The notes under the pieces are model-generated. The model saw only the letters and a list, made by a program, of their open reading frames with translations. It was not told the DNA's origin and searched no databases. A program made the translations under genes and the position numbers. 36,150 bases of DNA from Solirubrobacterales bacterium (GTDB lineage Bacteria; Actinomycetota; Thermoleophilia; Solirubrobacterales; Solirubrobacteraceae). Below are positions 8,851 through 18,794 of this stretch, piece after piece (the stretch's first letter is position 1; every line of letters begins with the position of its first letter). The stretch lies in assembly GCA_025963935.1 (NCBI GenBank), contig JAOPZV010000146.1, positions 1 to 36,150 on the forward strand. Direction: 5' to 3'.

Positions 8851-9914
8851 CGCGGAGCCTCCGCGGGCGCGTGCCTGCGGCTCGCCTGGAGGTAGCGCTC
8901 CAGCGCAGCCGCGGCGCGTCCGTCGGCCAGCGCCTCGCGGGCGGCCTGCACGCCGTCGGCGATCGAGTCGGCGCGCCCGGCGGCGTAGATCGCGGCGCCG
9001 GCGTTGATCACCGCGAGGGACTCACCCACCGGACGACTCCCGTCGCTGCCCTGGCCTTCGAGGATCGCGCGCGTCACCTGGGCGTTCTCCTGCGGCGTCC
9101 CCCCGCCCCATCCGTCGGAGGCGGCGTGCGAGTCCGGCGAGACGCCGACGTCAGAAGGATCGAGCATGTACTCGCTGATGTCCTCGCCGTTGACCTCCAC
9201 CACGTGCGTGGAGGCGGCCGCGGAGATCTCATCCAGGCCGTCCTCGCTCGAGACGACGAGCGCACGATCGACCCCCAGCGTGGCGAGTGCCCTGGCGATC
9301 CGCTCGAGGAAACGCGGTTCGGAGACCCCGATCAGCTGACGACGGGCGCCCGCGGGGTTGGTGAGGGGGCCGAGCAGGTTGAAGATGGTGCGCACCGCGA
9401 GCTCGCGGCGAACGGGGATCACGAAGCGCGTGGCCTGGTGATGGGCAGGCGCGAACATGAAGCCGAAGCCCGCCTCATCGATGCACACCGCGACCGCCTC
9501 CGGCGCGAGATCGATGCGTGCGCCGAGCGCCTCCAACAGGTCCGCTGAGCCAGAGCGGCTCGTGGCTGAGCGGTTGCCATGCTTGGCGACCGCACAGCCG
9601 GCGCCCGCAGCGATGAGCGCGGCCGTGGTCGAGACGTTGAACGTGCTGCGTCCGCCGCCGGTCCCAGCGGTGTCGAGCAGGTCCGCGCGCTCGCTCTGTA
9701 CGTGCGACGCCAGCTCCCGCATCGTGCGGGCCAGGCCAGCGAGCTCCTCGACCGTCTCCCCCTTGGTCCTCAGCGCGACCAGGAAGCCGGCGATCTGGGT
9801 TTCGGAGACCTCCCCTCGCATGATCTCGGCGAGCACCTCGGAGGTCTCGTCCGCGCTCAGATCTCTGCGCGAGGCCAGTGCGTCGATCGCGGCGGTGAGG
9901 ATCGCACTGGGCAT
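8847..9914 (-). CDS. trpD: Anthranilate phosphoribosyltransferase
   Basis: TrpD transfers phosphoribose from PRPP to anthranilate. The 355-aa product shows the family's helical N-terminal domain, then the DTAGTGGGRSTFNVSTTAALIAAGAG motif region (the usual GTGGD appears as GTGGG), AKHGNRSATSRSGSADLLEALG, and FNLLGPLTNPAG. ATG start, with GGAG about 10 nt upstream inside the end of trpG; the trpG stop is only 3 nt away. It is coupled by overlap to trpC downstream. Confidence 0.96.
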   Translation of the reverse strand: MPSAILTAAIDALASRRDLSADETSEVLAEIMRGEVSETQIAGFLVALRTKGETVEELAGLARTMRELASHVQSERADLLDTAGTGGGRSTFNVSTTAALIAAGAGCAVAKHGNRSATSRSGSADLLEALGARIDLAPEAVAVCIDEAGFGFMFAPAHHQATRFVIPVRRELAVRTIFNLLGPLTNPAGARRQLIGVSEPRFLERIARALATLGVDRALVVSSEDGLDEISAAASTHVVEVNGEDISEYMLDPSDVGVSPDSHAASDGWGGGTPQENAQVTRAILEGQGSDGSRPVGESLAVINAGAAIYAAGRADSIADGVQAAREALADGRAAAALERYLQASRRHAPAEAPR

Positions 9915-9917
9915 CGC

Positions 9918-10486
<569 letters not shown>

Positions 10487-10490
<4 letters not shown>

Positions 10491-12046
10491 GCCCAGTCCG
10501 GGTGTTCGCAGGCGAGCGCGATGGCCCGCATCGCAGCGGTCGACTTGGCCACCGACTCCTCGTACTCGTAGTCGGGCTTGGCGTCGGCCACAGTGCCACC
10601 GCCGGCCTGTATGTGCGCAACGCCGTCCTTGACGACGACCGTCCGAATGTGGATCGCCGTGTCGAGGTCGCCGGCGTAGCTCAGATAGCCGATCGCCCCG
10701 CCGTAGCCGCCGCGCTTGACCGGCTCGAGCTCGTCGATGATCTGCATCGCCCGCACCTTCGGCGCGCCCGAGAGCGTCCCGGCGGGCAGCACCGACCGCA
10801 GCGCGTCCATCGGCCCGACGTCCGGGCGAAGCATGCCTGACACCGAGGAGACGATGTGCATCACATGGCTGTAGGACTCGATCTCCATCAGCTCGTCGAC
10901 CGTCACCGTCCCGTACTCGCAGACCCGCCCGAGGTCGTTGCGCCCGAGGTCGACGAGCATCACGTGCTCGGCACGCTCCTTCTCGTCGCTGAGCAGCTCC
11001 GCGGCGATGCGACGGTCCTCCTCCGGGCTCACTCCACGGGGCCTGGTTCCGGCGATCGGCTTGGTGCTCACGTGACGGCCCGTGACCGTCAGCAGCGGCT
11101 CGGGGCTCGCCCCGGCCACCTGAAAGTCGCCGAAGTCGAGGAAGTACATGTAAGGACTCGGGTTCACCGCGCGCAGGCCCCGATAGATCGAGAACGCCTC
11201 GACCGGCACCGGTGCCGACCAGCGCTGGGAGGGGACGACTTGGAAGGCGTCTCCGGCGTAGATGTACTCGACGATCCGCTGCACGATCGCTTCGAACTGC
11301 TCGCGCTCCATGTTCGACTGGAAGGCCGGCAGCTCGCGCGAGCGATGCGGGTGCTCGCGGCCGGGCACGGGGCCTGCGAGCGCGCAGCGCACCTCGCCGA
11401 TCGTGCGGGCGGCCTGCCCGTAGGCGCGCTCGACATCCGGCTCGAGCTGCAGGTCGGCGTTCGCGATGATCGTCACGGTGTGCTTGAGATGATCGAAGAC
11501 GACGAGCGCGTCGGAGAGCATCAGGGCCATGTCGGGCAGCCCGAGCGGGTCAGGAGGCGGATCGCCGAGGGGCTCCACCGCACGCACCAGGTCGTAGCCG
11601 AAGTAGCCGACCGCCCCGCCTGTGAACGGGGGCGCGTCGACCATCGGCGCCTGGTTGAAACGGGCGACGTGCTCGGCGGCGAGCGCATAGGGATCGCCGC
11701 CGTCGGCGAGTGCCCAGCGCACGACCGCCTGCGGCCGAAAGCCGATGAACGACCACCGTCCCACCCGCTGTCCCTGGTCGGCGGACTCGAGCAGGAAGGC
11801 CGGCTCTCCGGGCGCGAGGGCGCGCAGCTTCAGAAAGGCGGACACCGGCGTCTCGCAGTCCTCGACGAAGCTGTAGCGCAGCGGGATGAGGTTGTGGGCA
11901 CGTGCGAGCTCGCGCGCCTGCGCAAGGCTCGGCTCGAGCGTCACCGCGTCGGGACGCGGTCCGTCGCCGTCGCCGTCGCCGTCCGGGGGCTCGACTGCCA
12001 CCGGATCGCCGGGCGGATCGCCGGGCGCGCTAGGAGCGACGGCCAT
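10487..12046 (-). CDS. trpE: Anthranilate synthase component I
   Basis: TrpE makes anthranilate from chorismate and ammonia. The 519-aa protein has the N-terminal regulatory half ([22 protein letters not shown], then FLLESADQG, in the region that binds feedback tryptophan) and the chorismate-binding half ([56 protein letters not shown]). The track ORF runs to 12478, but that part is a shadow of hisIE. I chose the ATG at 12044-12046, which overlaps the hisIE end by 17 nt. An acidic Asp/Gly repeat (DGDGDGDG) near residue 25 is encoded by a short simple repeat. Confidence 0.95.
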
Positions 12047-12656
12047 CGAGCACCCGCTCGGCGTCCGCCAGCGAACGTCCACGGCTTCGCAGGAGCACGA
12101 GCAGGTGGTAGAGCACGTCGGCGGCCTCTTCGTCGATGCGCTCCTCTGACTCCTCGCGAGCGGCACGAGCCACCTCCTCGGCCTCCTCCATGACCTTCTC
12201 GCCGATCCTCGCAGGATCGTCGAGCAGCTCGACGGTGTAGGAGCCGGCTGGACGCCTGCTGGCGCGATCGCGCAGGGTTCTCTCGAGCATCGGCAGAGCC
12301 TCATGCGGCGCGGCAGCGTCGACGTCGCCCCTGTGAAAGCACGAGCGCTCGCCGGTGTGGCATGCGGGCCCGGCCGGCTCGACCAGCGCGAGCAGCGTGT
12401 CGCCGTCGCAGTCGAGGCGCAGCGCGCGCACCGTCTGGACGTTGCCGCTCGTGGCACCCTTGTGCCACTGCTCGGCACGCGAACGGCTCCACAGGTGCAG
12501 CTCGCCCGTGTCGCGGGTACGCCGCAGCGCCTGTTCGTTCATGTAGGCGAGCATCAGAACCTCGCCGCTGCCCCAGTCCTGTACGACGCACGGCACCAGG
12601 CCCTCACGGTCGTACTCGACCAGCTCCTCGATGGATTCCGCCGCCGTATTGCTCAT
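12030..12656 (-). CDS. hisIE: Bifunctional phosphoribosyl-AMP cyclohydrolase / phosphoribosyl-ATP pyrophosphatase
   Basis: The protein catalyses the second and third steps of histidine synthesis. The 208-aa product has an N-terminal HisI domain with metal-binding motifs ([37 protein letters not shown]). A C-terminal HisE domain follows from about residue 115 ([30 protein letters not shown]). The track ORF extends upstream to 13235 through the ArsA-like gene; the ATG at 12654-12656 is the sensible start. There is no Shine-Dalgarno, but a TACAAT hexamer 6 nt upstream suggests a leaderless transcript. It heads the trp run, joining histidine and tryptophan synthesis, which share PRPP chemistry. 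Confidence 0.95.
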   Translation of the reverse strand: MSNTAAESIEELVEYDREGLVPCVVQDWGSGEVLMLAYMNEQALRRTRDTGELHLWSRSRAEQWHKGATSGNVQTVRALRLDCDGDTLLALVEPAGPACHTGERSCFHRGDVDAAAPHEALPMLERTLRDRASRRPAGSYTVELLDDPARIGEKVMEEAEEVARAAREESEERIDEEAADVLYHLLVLLRSRGRSLADAERVLDGRRS

Positions 12657-12668
12657 CGCACGATTGTA
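12657..12668 (-). promoter_or_regulatory. Probable leaderless promoter of hisIE and the trp genes
   Basis: On the minus strand TACAAT (12668-12663), five of six bases of the -10 consensus, is followed by 6 nt and then the hisIE ATG. Transcription would therefore start at or next to the A of the start codon, matching the missing ribosome-binding site. I see no good -35. The 54-bp divergent gap must also hold the ArsA-like gene's promoter. Confidence 0.45.
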
Positions 12669-12710
12669 GGTACAGCCCGCGCGTTGCGGTTTGAGACACA
12701 CTGCCACGCG

Positions 12711-13673
12711 ATGCAATCGCTGTTCGATCGGGAATTGGTGGTCATCACGGGCAAGGGCGGCGTCGGCAAGACGACGATCGCGGCTGCGATCGGACTCCTG
12801 GGGGCGCAACGGGGCCTGCGCACGATCGTGGTCGAGGTGGGCGACCAGACGCGCGTGCCGGAGCTGTTCGGTCACCCGGCGGGAGAGCCGGGCGCCGAGA
12901 GCAAGCTCCAGGCGCGATTGTCGAGTATCTCGGTCGACCCCGACCAGGCGCTGCTCGAGTGGCTGCAGAAGCTCGGCGGACGGGTCTCTGGCCGAGTGCT
13001 CGCGTCGAGCGGCACCTTTCAGTACTTCGCTGCGGCGGCTCCCGGTGCCAAGGAGCTCGTCACGATGGTGAAGATCTGGGAGTTGACACAGGGCCAGCGG
13101 TGGCAGCGGCGCGCCGCCGGCTATGACCTGGTCGTGCTGGACGCCCCGGCGACGGGCAACGCGCTCGGCATGCTCGGCTCGCCGCAGACGTTCGGCGCGA
13201 TCGCTCGCGTGGGTCCCGTCGCGGGGCAGGCGCAACGCGTGGGGGATCTGCTGCAGCAGCCTGAGCGCACCGCGTTCGTGGCGGTAGCCCTGCCGACGGA
13301 CATGGCGGTCACCGAGGCGCTCGAGATCCAGGACGGGCTGCGCACGCAGCTGGGTCGCACGCTCGACACCGTGGTCGTCAACGGGGTTCTCCCGCAGCGC
13401 TTCACCGCAGCCGAGCTGCGCCGGATAGCCGCACTGAGTGAGAAGAACCCGGCCGCCGGCGCATCGCGCCGCACGGCGAGCGACTCAGAGCTGAGGCGTT
13501 CGGCGGCGCACGCGGCCCAGACGGTCCATGACCGGGCTCGCTTTCAGCACAACCAGATCGCGCGCCTGCGGCGCCGGGACTTCGAGGTGCTCGGCGTGCC
13601 GTTCGTGTGGGGCGCCGGGATGGATCTGCCGGCCGTTGAACGCGTCGCCGAGCAGCTAGGCCGCCGGCTGTAG
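12711..13673 (+). CDS. ArsA/GET3-family ATPase
   Basis: The 320-aa protein has a deviant Walker A ([17 protein letters not shown], residues 12-28), a switch-like [15 protein letters not shown], and the long alpha-helical insert typical of anion-transporting ATPase/GET3 relatives. Actinobacterial members of this family are usually of unknown function; arsenite transport should not be assumed because no arsB or arsenical metalloregulator is near. The track ORF starts at 12303 inside hisIE, but ATG 12711 begins the family homology. It is divergent from hisIE and converges on era. Confidence 0.85.
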   Translation: MQSLFDRELVVITGKGGVGKTTIAAAIGLLGAQRGLRTIVVEVGDQTRVPELFGHPAGEPGAESKLQARLSSISVDPDQALLEWLQKLGGRVSGRVLASSGTFQYFAAAAPGAKELVTMVKIWELTQGQRWQRRAAGYDLVVLDAPATGNALGMLGSPQTFGAIARVGPVAGQAQRVGDLLQQPERTAFVAVALPTDMAVTEALEIQDGLRTQLGRTLDTVVVNGVLPQRFTAAELRRIAALSEKNPAAGASRRTASDSELRRSAAHAAQTVHDRARFQHNQIARLRRRDFEVLGVPFVWGAGMDLPAVERVAEQLGRRL

Positions 13674-13709
13674 CAGGCGGGTCGCGTGCTGCATCGCCCG
13701 CCGGCCTAG
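13656..13709. terminator. Nested inverted repeat between convergent stops (ArsA-like / era)
   Basis: CTAGGCC (13656-13662) pairs with GGCCTAG (13703-13709), and inside it GGCGGG (13676-13681) pairs with CCCGCC (13697-13702). The outer right arm contains the era stop codon. The structure is symmetric and lies between two convergent genes, so it may end both transcripts. There is no T-tract, so termination efficiency is a guess. Confidence 0.4.
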
Positions 13710-14587
13710 GTGATCCCGAGGCGATCGAGCAGGCCCTCGTCGCCTCGCCAGTCGCGTCGAACGCGCACGGAGAGGTCGAGGTGCACCTGGCCGCCGAGCT
13801 CGCGCTCGATCTCGCGGCGCGCGGCAGTGCCGATCGCCTTGATCATCCGCCCGTGTGCGCCGATCAGGATGCCCTTCTGCGAGTCGCTCTCGACCCAGAT
13901 CAGGGCGCGCACCCGCGTCAGGCCGTCGCGCGGCGATTCGAGCTCTTCCACCACGACCTCGACCGAATGCGGAACCTCCTGGAAGGTCCGCCTGATGACC
14001 GCCTCGCGCACGAGCTCCGCGATCAAGAGCTCCTGCGGCTGGTCGGATCTCGCCTCCGGCGCGTACAGCAACGGGCCCTCCGGCATCAGCGTCGCGAGAT
14101 GCTCGACGAGCGCCGGCACGCCGGACCCGGTGCGGGCCGAGATCGGGAACACGTCGTCCCCCACCTCGAGCTCGGCGGCGCTCTGCAGCGTGGCCATCAG
14201 CTGGGCGCGGGCAAGACGGTCGACCTTGTTCACCGCGATGGCCACGGGTATGTCGACGCCGGCAAGAGCCTTGGCGATGAACCGATCGCCCGGTCCCACC
14301 CCCTGCTCGCCGTTGAGCATCAGCAGCGCGGCATCGGAGTCCTCGAGCTCCTGCTGGACGCGTCGAGCCATGCGCGAGGTGAGAGCGTCGCGCGGCCGCT
14401 GCACTCCGGGGAGATCGACGAGGACCAGTTGGCACGAGCCGCTCTGGTGAACGCCGCGGATTGCGCGCCTGGTCGTCTGCGGCCTGTCGGAGACGATCGC
14501 GACCTTCTGACCGACCACCGCGTTGACGAACGTCGACTTGCCGACGTTCGGCCGCCCGGCGAGCGCGACGAAGCCGCTGTGGGTCAC
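13706..14587 (-). CDS. era: GTPase Era
   Basis: Era binds the 3' end of 16S rRNA and assists 30S assembly. The 293-aa product has G1 GRPNVGKST, G4 NKVD, G5 SAR, and a C-terminal KH domain (GILIGAHGRMIKAIGTAARREIE). The G3 box reads DLPG (residues 58-61) instead of the usual DTPG; the invariant Asp and Gly are kept, so it is probably active, and this may be a lineage trait. The GTG start overlaps the ybeY stop (GTGA). It is the last gene of the yqeY-phoH-ybeY-era run. Confidence 0.95.
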   Translation of the reverse strand: MTHSGFVALAGRPNVGKSTFVNAVVGQKVAIVSDRPQTTRRAIRGVHQSGSCQLVLVDLPGVQRPRDALTSRMARRVQQELEDSDAALLMLNGEQGVGPGDRFIAKALAGVDIPVAIAVNKVDRLARAQLMATLQSAAELEVGDDVFPISARTGSGVPALVEHLATLMPEGPLLYAPEARSDQPQELLIAELVREAVIRRTFQEVPHSVEVVVEELESPRDGLTRVRALIWVESDSQKGILIGAHGRMIKAIGTAARREIERELGGQVHLDLSVRVRRDWRGDEGLLDRLGIT

Positions 14588-15042
14588 CGGCCTGCCTGCT
14601 GCAGCAGGCGCCGCTGCAGCGCGAGCATCTCGCCGTGATCGACCTCGTGATCCATACCGAGAAGATGGAGCATTCCGTGCACGATCGCCTCGGAGAGGTC
14701 GCTCGTGTGCGCGGGACAGATGACGATGTCACCGAGCTCGCGCATCACCGTGCCGGCGCCCCCGTCACCGGCGTTCGCCGCGACTGGCCCCCCGGTGGCT
14801 GGCGAGGCGGCGACAAGCGGCTCGGCCCCGTCGATCGGAAACGACAGCACGTCGGTTGCACTCGGCGTGCCGCGATGTGCGTCGTTCAGCTCGATGATCC
14901 GCTGCTCGTCCACGAACTCGACGGCGACATGCCCGTCGTGGACTCCCGCCGCGTCCGCGGCGTCCATGCACAGACGGCGGATCTTCGCCAGCGACGGCGC
15001 CCCGCTGAGATGCCCACGGCCGAACACCTCGACCTCGAGCAT
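14584..15042 (-). CDS. ybeY: Endoribonuclease YbeY (16S rRNA maturation)
   Basis: YbeY is a zinc-dependent RNase involved in 16S rRNA 3'-end maturation and ribosome quality control. The 152-aa protein ends with the full metal motif HGMLHLLGMDH, preceded by ATDVLSFP and LGDIVIC. A Gly/Ala-rich insertion of about 20 residues (ASPATGGPVAANAGDGG) lies between those two segments. It follows phoH by 7 nt and overlaps era. There is no obvious Shine-Dalgarno, consistent with translational coupling. Confidence 0.94.
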   Translation of the reverse strand: MLEVEVFGRGHLSGAPSLAKIRRLCMDAADAAGVHDGHVAVEFVDEQRIIELNDAHRGTPSATDVLSFPIDGAEPLVAASPATGGPVAANAGDGGAGTVMRELGDIVICPAHTSDLSEAIVHGMLHLLGMDHEVDHGEMLALQRRLLQQAGR

Positions 15043-15049
15043 CAGGTGA

Positions 15050-16075
15050 TCAGGCGCTGCGGATCGCTGAACGGCCGCCGCCCTGCGCGGCCGCTCCGGC
15101 GACCCGCTCGCCGGGTGCTGCCGATCGGTCGCCGTCCCCCCGGTGGGAGTGCACGTCGTAGGCCTCGACGATCCGCTGGACGAGCTTGTGGCGAACCACG
15201 TCCTCGCCCCCGAATCGCACGAACTCGATTCCCTCGATCGCCTCGAGCACGTCGCCCACGACGATCAGCCCGGACTGCTGCTCGCGCGGCAGGTCCACCT
15301 GGGTCACATCGCCGGTGACTACCATCCGCGAGCCGAAGCCGAGGCGCGTGAGGAACATCTTCATCTGCTCTGGCGTCGTGTTCTGCGCCTCGTCGAGGAT
15401 CACGAAGGAGTCGTTCAGCGTGCGGCCCCGCATGAAGGCGAGCGGAGCGATCTCGATCACCCCGCGCTCGATGTGCTGGGAGACCTTCTCAGGGTCGATC
15501 ATGTCGTGCAGCGCGTCGAACAACGGCCGCAGATAGGGGTCGACCTTCGCCATCATGTCGCCCGGCAGGAAGCCGAGCCGCTCGCCCGCCTCCACCGCCG
15601 GCCGCGTGAGGATGATGCGATTGACCTCGTGTCGCGAGAGGGCGGCGGCGGCCATCGCGACCGCGAGGAACGTCTTTCCGGTGCCGGCCGGCCCGACCCC
15701 GAAGGTGACTGTGTTCTCCCGCACCGAGTCCACGTAGCGCTTCTGGTTGATCGTCTTCGGGGCGACCCTCAGTCCTCGGTGGCGCCAGACCACGTCCTCG
15801 AGGACCCGCGCGGGCGATTCGTGGGCGTCGAGCGCTCCGGTGACCGCCGTGATGGTCCCGGGCCCGATCTGATGCCCTCGGGAGATCAGATCGGCGAGCT
15901 CGTGCACGACGCGCTCGCCGACGTGCGTCTCGCCCTCGTCCCCGTCGAAGGTGAGCAGGTTCCCGCGCAGGAACACCTTGCAGTCGAGGTGGGCCTCCAG
16001 GGCGCGCAGCACAACGTCCTGGCTGCCCGCCAGCTCGGCTGCCACTTCGTTGGAGAGCTCTATCTGCGTCCTCAT
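15050..16075 (-). CDS. phoH: PhoH family protein (PhoH-like ATPase)
   Basis: PhoH is a P-loop ATPase related to superfamily 1 helicases and widely linked with RNA metabolism, as its position beside ybeY also suggests. The 341-aa product has an N-terminal domain of about 110 residues, then Walker A GPAGTGKTFLAVAMA, ILTRPAVEAGERLGFLPGD, Walker B SFVILDEAQNTTPEQMKMFLTRLG and VTGDVTQVDLP. The last 30 residues are a low-complexity Gly/Ala/Arg tail. The ATG overlaps the yqeY stop (ATGA). Confidence 0.95.
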   Translation of the reverse strand: MRTQIELSNEVAAELAGSQDVVLRALEAHLDCKVFLRGNLLTFDGDEGETHVGERVVHELADLISRGHQIGPGTITAVTGALDAHESPARVLEDVVWRHRGLRVAPKTINQKRYVDSVRENTVTFGVGPAGTGKTFLAVAMAAAALSRHEVNRIILTRPAVEAGERLGFLPGDMMAKVDPYLRPLFDALHDMIDPEKVSQHIERGVIEIAPLAFMRGRTLNDSFVILDEAQNTTPEQMKMFLTRLGFGSRMVVTGDVTQVDLPREQQSGLIVVGDVLEAIEGIEFVRFGGEDVVRHKLVQRIVEAYDVHSHRGDGDRSAAPGERVAGAAAQGGGRSAIRSA

Positions 16076-16503
16076 CCTTGCAGCGAGGCCCTCACGAGCC
16101 CCGAGACGCGCTTGCCGTCGGCGCGACCGTCGACTGCCTCCATCGCCTGTTTCATCGCGACGCCCATGTCCTTGGCCGACTCCGCTCCGCTCTCACGCAC
16201 GGCCCGCTCGACGATCGCGCGCAGCTCCTCTTCGGAGAGCTCGGCGGGGAGATAGCCGCTGATCAGCTCGGCCTCGGACTCCTCGCCCGCGGCGAGGTCG
16301 TCGCGCCCGGCGTCGCGATAGGCGCTGGCCGCCTCCAGGCGCCGCTTGCGCTCGCGCCGCAGCACCGCGAGGTCGTCCCCGCCGCCGTCCTTGGCGGCCT
16401 TCTGCAGCTCCGAGATCACCAGGCGCAGGGCGCCAACCCGGTCTTTTTCACCGGCACGCATCGCATCGCCGACGTCGGCTTTGATTCTCTCGATCGTGTC
16501 CAT
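16072..16503 (-). CDS. GatB/YqeY domain-containing protein
   Basis: The 143-aa protein is all helical and matches the YqeY family, which resembles the tRNA-binding tail domain of GatB: MRAGEKDRVGALRLVISELQKA, then RRERKRRLEAASAYRDAGR, SGYLPAELSEEELRAIVERAV and a final KDMGVAMKQAMEAVDGRADGKRVSGLV. The biochemical role of stand-alone YqeY is not established. The track ORF runs to 16815; the ATG at 16501-16503 fits the family. It leads the phoH-ybeY-era operon and is divergent from the amidohydrolase. Confidence 0.92.
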   Translation of the reverse strand: MDTIERIKADVGDAMRAGEKDRVGALRLVISELQKAAKDGGGDDLAVLRRERKRRLEAASAYRDAGRDDLAAGEESEAELISGYLPAELSEEELRAIVERAVRESGAESAKDMGVAMKQAMEAVDGRADGKRVSGLVRASLQG

Positions 16504-16551
16504 CTTCAGACCAGGATACGCCGGTCGGGAGATGCGTCGGGGCACTCGCTC

Positions 16552-16567
16552 CCCGGGGGCCCCCGGG
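16552..16567. promoter_or_regulatory. 16-bp perfect GC palindrome in the yqeY / amidohydrolase divergent region
   Basis: CCCGGGGGCCCCCGGG is a perfect palindrome roughly midway between the two divergent start codons (16503 and 16635). It could be an operator or a strong hairpin. No similar sequence is seen upstream of other genes here, so the assignment is tentative. Confidence 0.3.
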
Positions 16568-16634
16568 ATCGCGGTGGAAGCAGCCGTCGAGCCACCGTGG
16601 CGGCCCTGGGGCGCGAGCGAATAGGGTGCACGCC

Positions 16635-17768
16635 GTGAACGAGTCCCTGTACGCCGACGCGCTGGCTCCTTTCCTCGCTGAGGTGGAGCGCCTGCGTCCG
16701 CGGGAGGGGGAAGTGATCGACGCCCATACCCATCTCGGCCTCGATGAGGACGGTCGCTCGCTGACGCTCGATCAGCTGCTCCTGCTACTCGACGCCGCCG
16801 GCGCTCGTCGAGCATGCGTGTTCCCGCTGCATGACCCCGAGCGCCACCCGGCGTACCGGGTGCCGAACGACCGCGTGCTCTCTTGGGCCGACGAGTCCGA
16901 AGGCAGGCTCGTGCCGTTCTGCCGGCTGGACCCCGCCGAAGAACCGCTTGCGGAGAGCGAACGATGCCTGGCAGCTGGGGCGCGCGGAATCAAGCTGCAT
17001 CCGCGCGCTCAGGATTTTGATTTCGATGGCGAGGAGCTGGACAGTGTGTTCGGCCTCGCAGAATCGGCGAAGGTCCCGATCCTGATTCACGCCGGTCGTG
17101 GCCTGCCGCCGCTGGCGGAGGGGCTGGTCGGTCTCGCTCTGCGCCATCCGAACGCGGTCCTGATACTTGCTCACGGCGCGATTTGCGACCAGGGCATCCT
17201 GACCTCCCGCCTGGCCGACCACCCAGGGGTCCTGTACGACATCTCCTGCTTTTTTCCGCTCGATGTGATCGAGCTGTTCGCGCGTGTCCCCGCAGAGAGA
17301 ATCGTCTTCGCCTCCGACCCGCCCTATGGCATGCCGGCGACCTCGCTGTACATGGCACTGCGCGTCGCACTGCAGGCGCACCTCGACGAGGCGACGATCA
17401 GGGGGGTCCTCGGTGGCACGATGGCCGCGTTGCTGGACGGCGAGGGGCTGCCGGCGGTGTCCGCTCCGCGGCGTGTGGACTCGATCGAGCTGTCGGGCCG
17501 CCTCGCGCGCGTGTATGGCTACGCGAGCCTCGTCGGCCCGGCGCTGTTCACCGGTGTGCTCGAGCAGGCCCGAGCGATGCTGGACATGGCGCAAGCGGCG
17601 TGCCGTGATCCCGAGCCGGGAGCGGTCGGCGAGGCGCTCGACACGATCGGTGCGGCGCTGAGCGCGGCGGACGTGCTGCTCGACGCCGAGGGCGGGGTGC
17701 GCGCCGCGATCGATCTCGTGTATCGCTCGATCGTCAGAGCGGCAACCGAGATACCTGACAGCGCCTGA
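16635..17768 (+). CDS. Amidohydrolase-2-type metal-dependent hydrolase
   Basis: The 377-aa protein has a TIM-barrel metallohydrolase core: the metal motif VIDAHTHLG near the N-terminus, then IKLHPRAQDF, ILIHAGRG, LILAHGAICDQG and IVFASDPPYGMP with the conserved Asp. This fits the amidohydrolase-2 (decarboxylase/hydrolase) family; the substrate is unknown. An extra helical domain of about 100 residues follows the barrel. The track uses GTG 16626; I prefer GTG 16635, with AGGG 8 nt upstream, but either is possible. It is the only plus-strand gene between two minus-strand housekeeping runs. Confidence 0.8.
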   Translation: MNESLYADALAPFLAEVERLRPREGEVIDAHTHLGLDEDGRSLTLDQLLLLLDAAGARRACVFPLHDPERHPAYRVPNDRVLSWADESEGRLVPFCRLDPAEEPLAESERCLAAGARGIKLHPRAQDFDFDGEELDSVFGLAESAKVPILIHAGRGLPPLAEGLVGLALRHPNAVLILAHGAICDQGILTSRLADHPGVLYDISCFFPLDVIELFARVPAERIVFASDPPYGMPATSLYMALRVALQAHLDEATIRGVLGGTMAALLDGEGLPAVSAPRRVDSIELSGRLARVYGYASLVGPALFTGVLEQARAMLDMAQAACRDPEPGAVGEALDTIGAALSAADVLLDAEGGVRAAIDLVYRSIVRAATEIPDSA

Positions 17769-17867
17769 TCGGCCCAGCTCACACGGACGGCGGCCTGGCC
17801 CTGAACTCCCGGCAGGCCTGGCTTCGCGCCATCGCGGTGGCTGCCGCCGACGCGGAGGAGAGAGCTC

Positions 17868-18794
17868 TCATTCTGCTTGGAGCCACACCGCTGCCCACTC
17901 CCCACTCTCCCGGCGTTCGCGCTCGCTGAGGTTGAGGCGCTCGCCAAACGCACGCCGGACCTCCTCGACCTCAGCCCTCAGCAGCCCCCCGGCAATGAGG
18001 TGTCGCGGCGGCGAGGTCATCGTCCTCGCGAGCTCGAGAAGCAGCGGGCGAAGCAGGTTCGCGACGACCACAACCGAGCCGGGGGACCGTGTGCCGCAAT
18101 TGAACTCAGCAGTACCAGGAGAGGTCGTGGACATCCAGGGCAGCGGCTGAGCGCGCAGGTCAAAGCGGTGAACCTCGATCCGTGCGCCGTTCTGGGCGGC
18201 GTTCTGCCGGGCGGCCTCGACGCTCTCGCGCTCATGGTCGAGGCCGAGAACCGGATCGAAGCCGAGCCGAGCGGCAGCGATCGCGAGCACACCCGAGCCG
18301 ATGCCCACGTCGAGCAGCGCTCCCGTGCCCTCCCCATCCGCCGCAAGCCTGAGCAGCAGCTCGAGGCACATCCGGGTCGTCGCGTGGGCACCCGTGCCGA
18401 AGGCCTGGCCGGGGTCGATGATGATCTCCTCGACGCCCTCGCGCCGACGAGCGTGCGGCTCCTCCCAGGGAGGTCGCACGTACAGGGAAGGCACCGCGGG
18501 GCCGGCGCCCGATGGCGAGCGGGGCGCCTCGATCAGCACCGGGCGGTGGAACTGCTTCCACCGCTCATGCCAGTCGTCGGCTAGCTCAGTCGTGGAGACC
18601 TCGACAAGCGCATCGCCCGCCGCGGCGTGCAGGTCGGGGAGGGCCGGGAGCTCGCCCGGCGCCCCGTAAACGGCGAACTCCACGATCGTTGTGCCCAGCT
18701 GGCGCTCCTCGACGCCGGCCGGGGCGAGCTCCAACAGCTCGGCAAGCACGGACTCGGCCTGATCGCGCTGGACGCGAACGGCGAGGCGGATCAC
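17868..18794 (-). CDS. prmA: Ribosomal protein L11 methyltransferase
   Basis: PrmA trimethylates ribosomal protein L11 using S-adenosylmethionine. The 308-aa protein has a substrate-recognition N-terminal domain, a linker with [16 protein letters not shown], then the SAM fold: [59 protein letters not shown] and [15 protein letters not shown]. The GTG start overlaps the dnaJ stop (GTGA). dnaJ-prmA adjacency is common in bacteria. The gene ends about 100 bp from the convergent amidohydrolase; I see no strong terminator in that gap. Confidence 0.93.
   Translation of the reverse strand: MIRLAVRVQRDQAESVLAELLELAPAGVEERQLGTTIVEFAVYGAPGELPALPDLHAAAGDALVEVSTTELADDWHERWKQFHRPVLIEAPRSPSGAGPAVPSLYVRPPWEEPHARRREGVEEIIIDPGQAFGTGAHATTRMCLELLLRLAADGEGTGALLDVGIGSGVLAIAAARLGFDPVLGLDHERESVEAARQNAAQNGARIEVHRFDLRAQPLPWMSTTSPGTAEFNCGTRSPGSVVVVANLLRPLLLELARTMTSPPRHLIAGGLLRAEVEEVRRAFGERLNLSERERRESGEWAAVWLQAE

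Noticed and set aside
12047-12478. N-terminal extension of trpE given by the track ORF (10487-12478)
   Set aside because: It overlaps hisIE in another frame and is Arg/Pro-rich noise; TrpE homology begins after ATG 12046.
12657-12710. trp attenuator or leader peptide before the his/trp run
   Set aside because: The gap is only 54 bp, with no Trp-codon leader ORF and no terminator/antiterminator pair.
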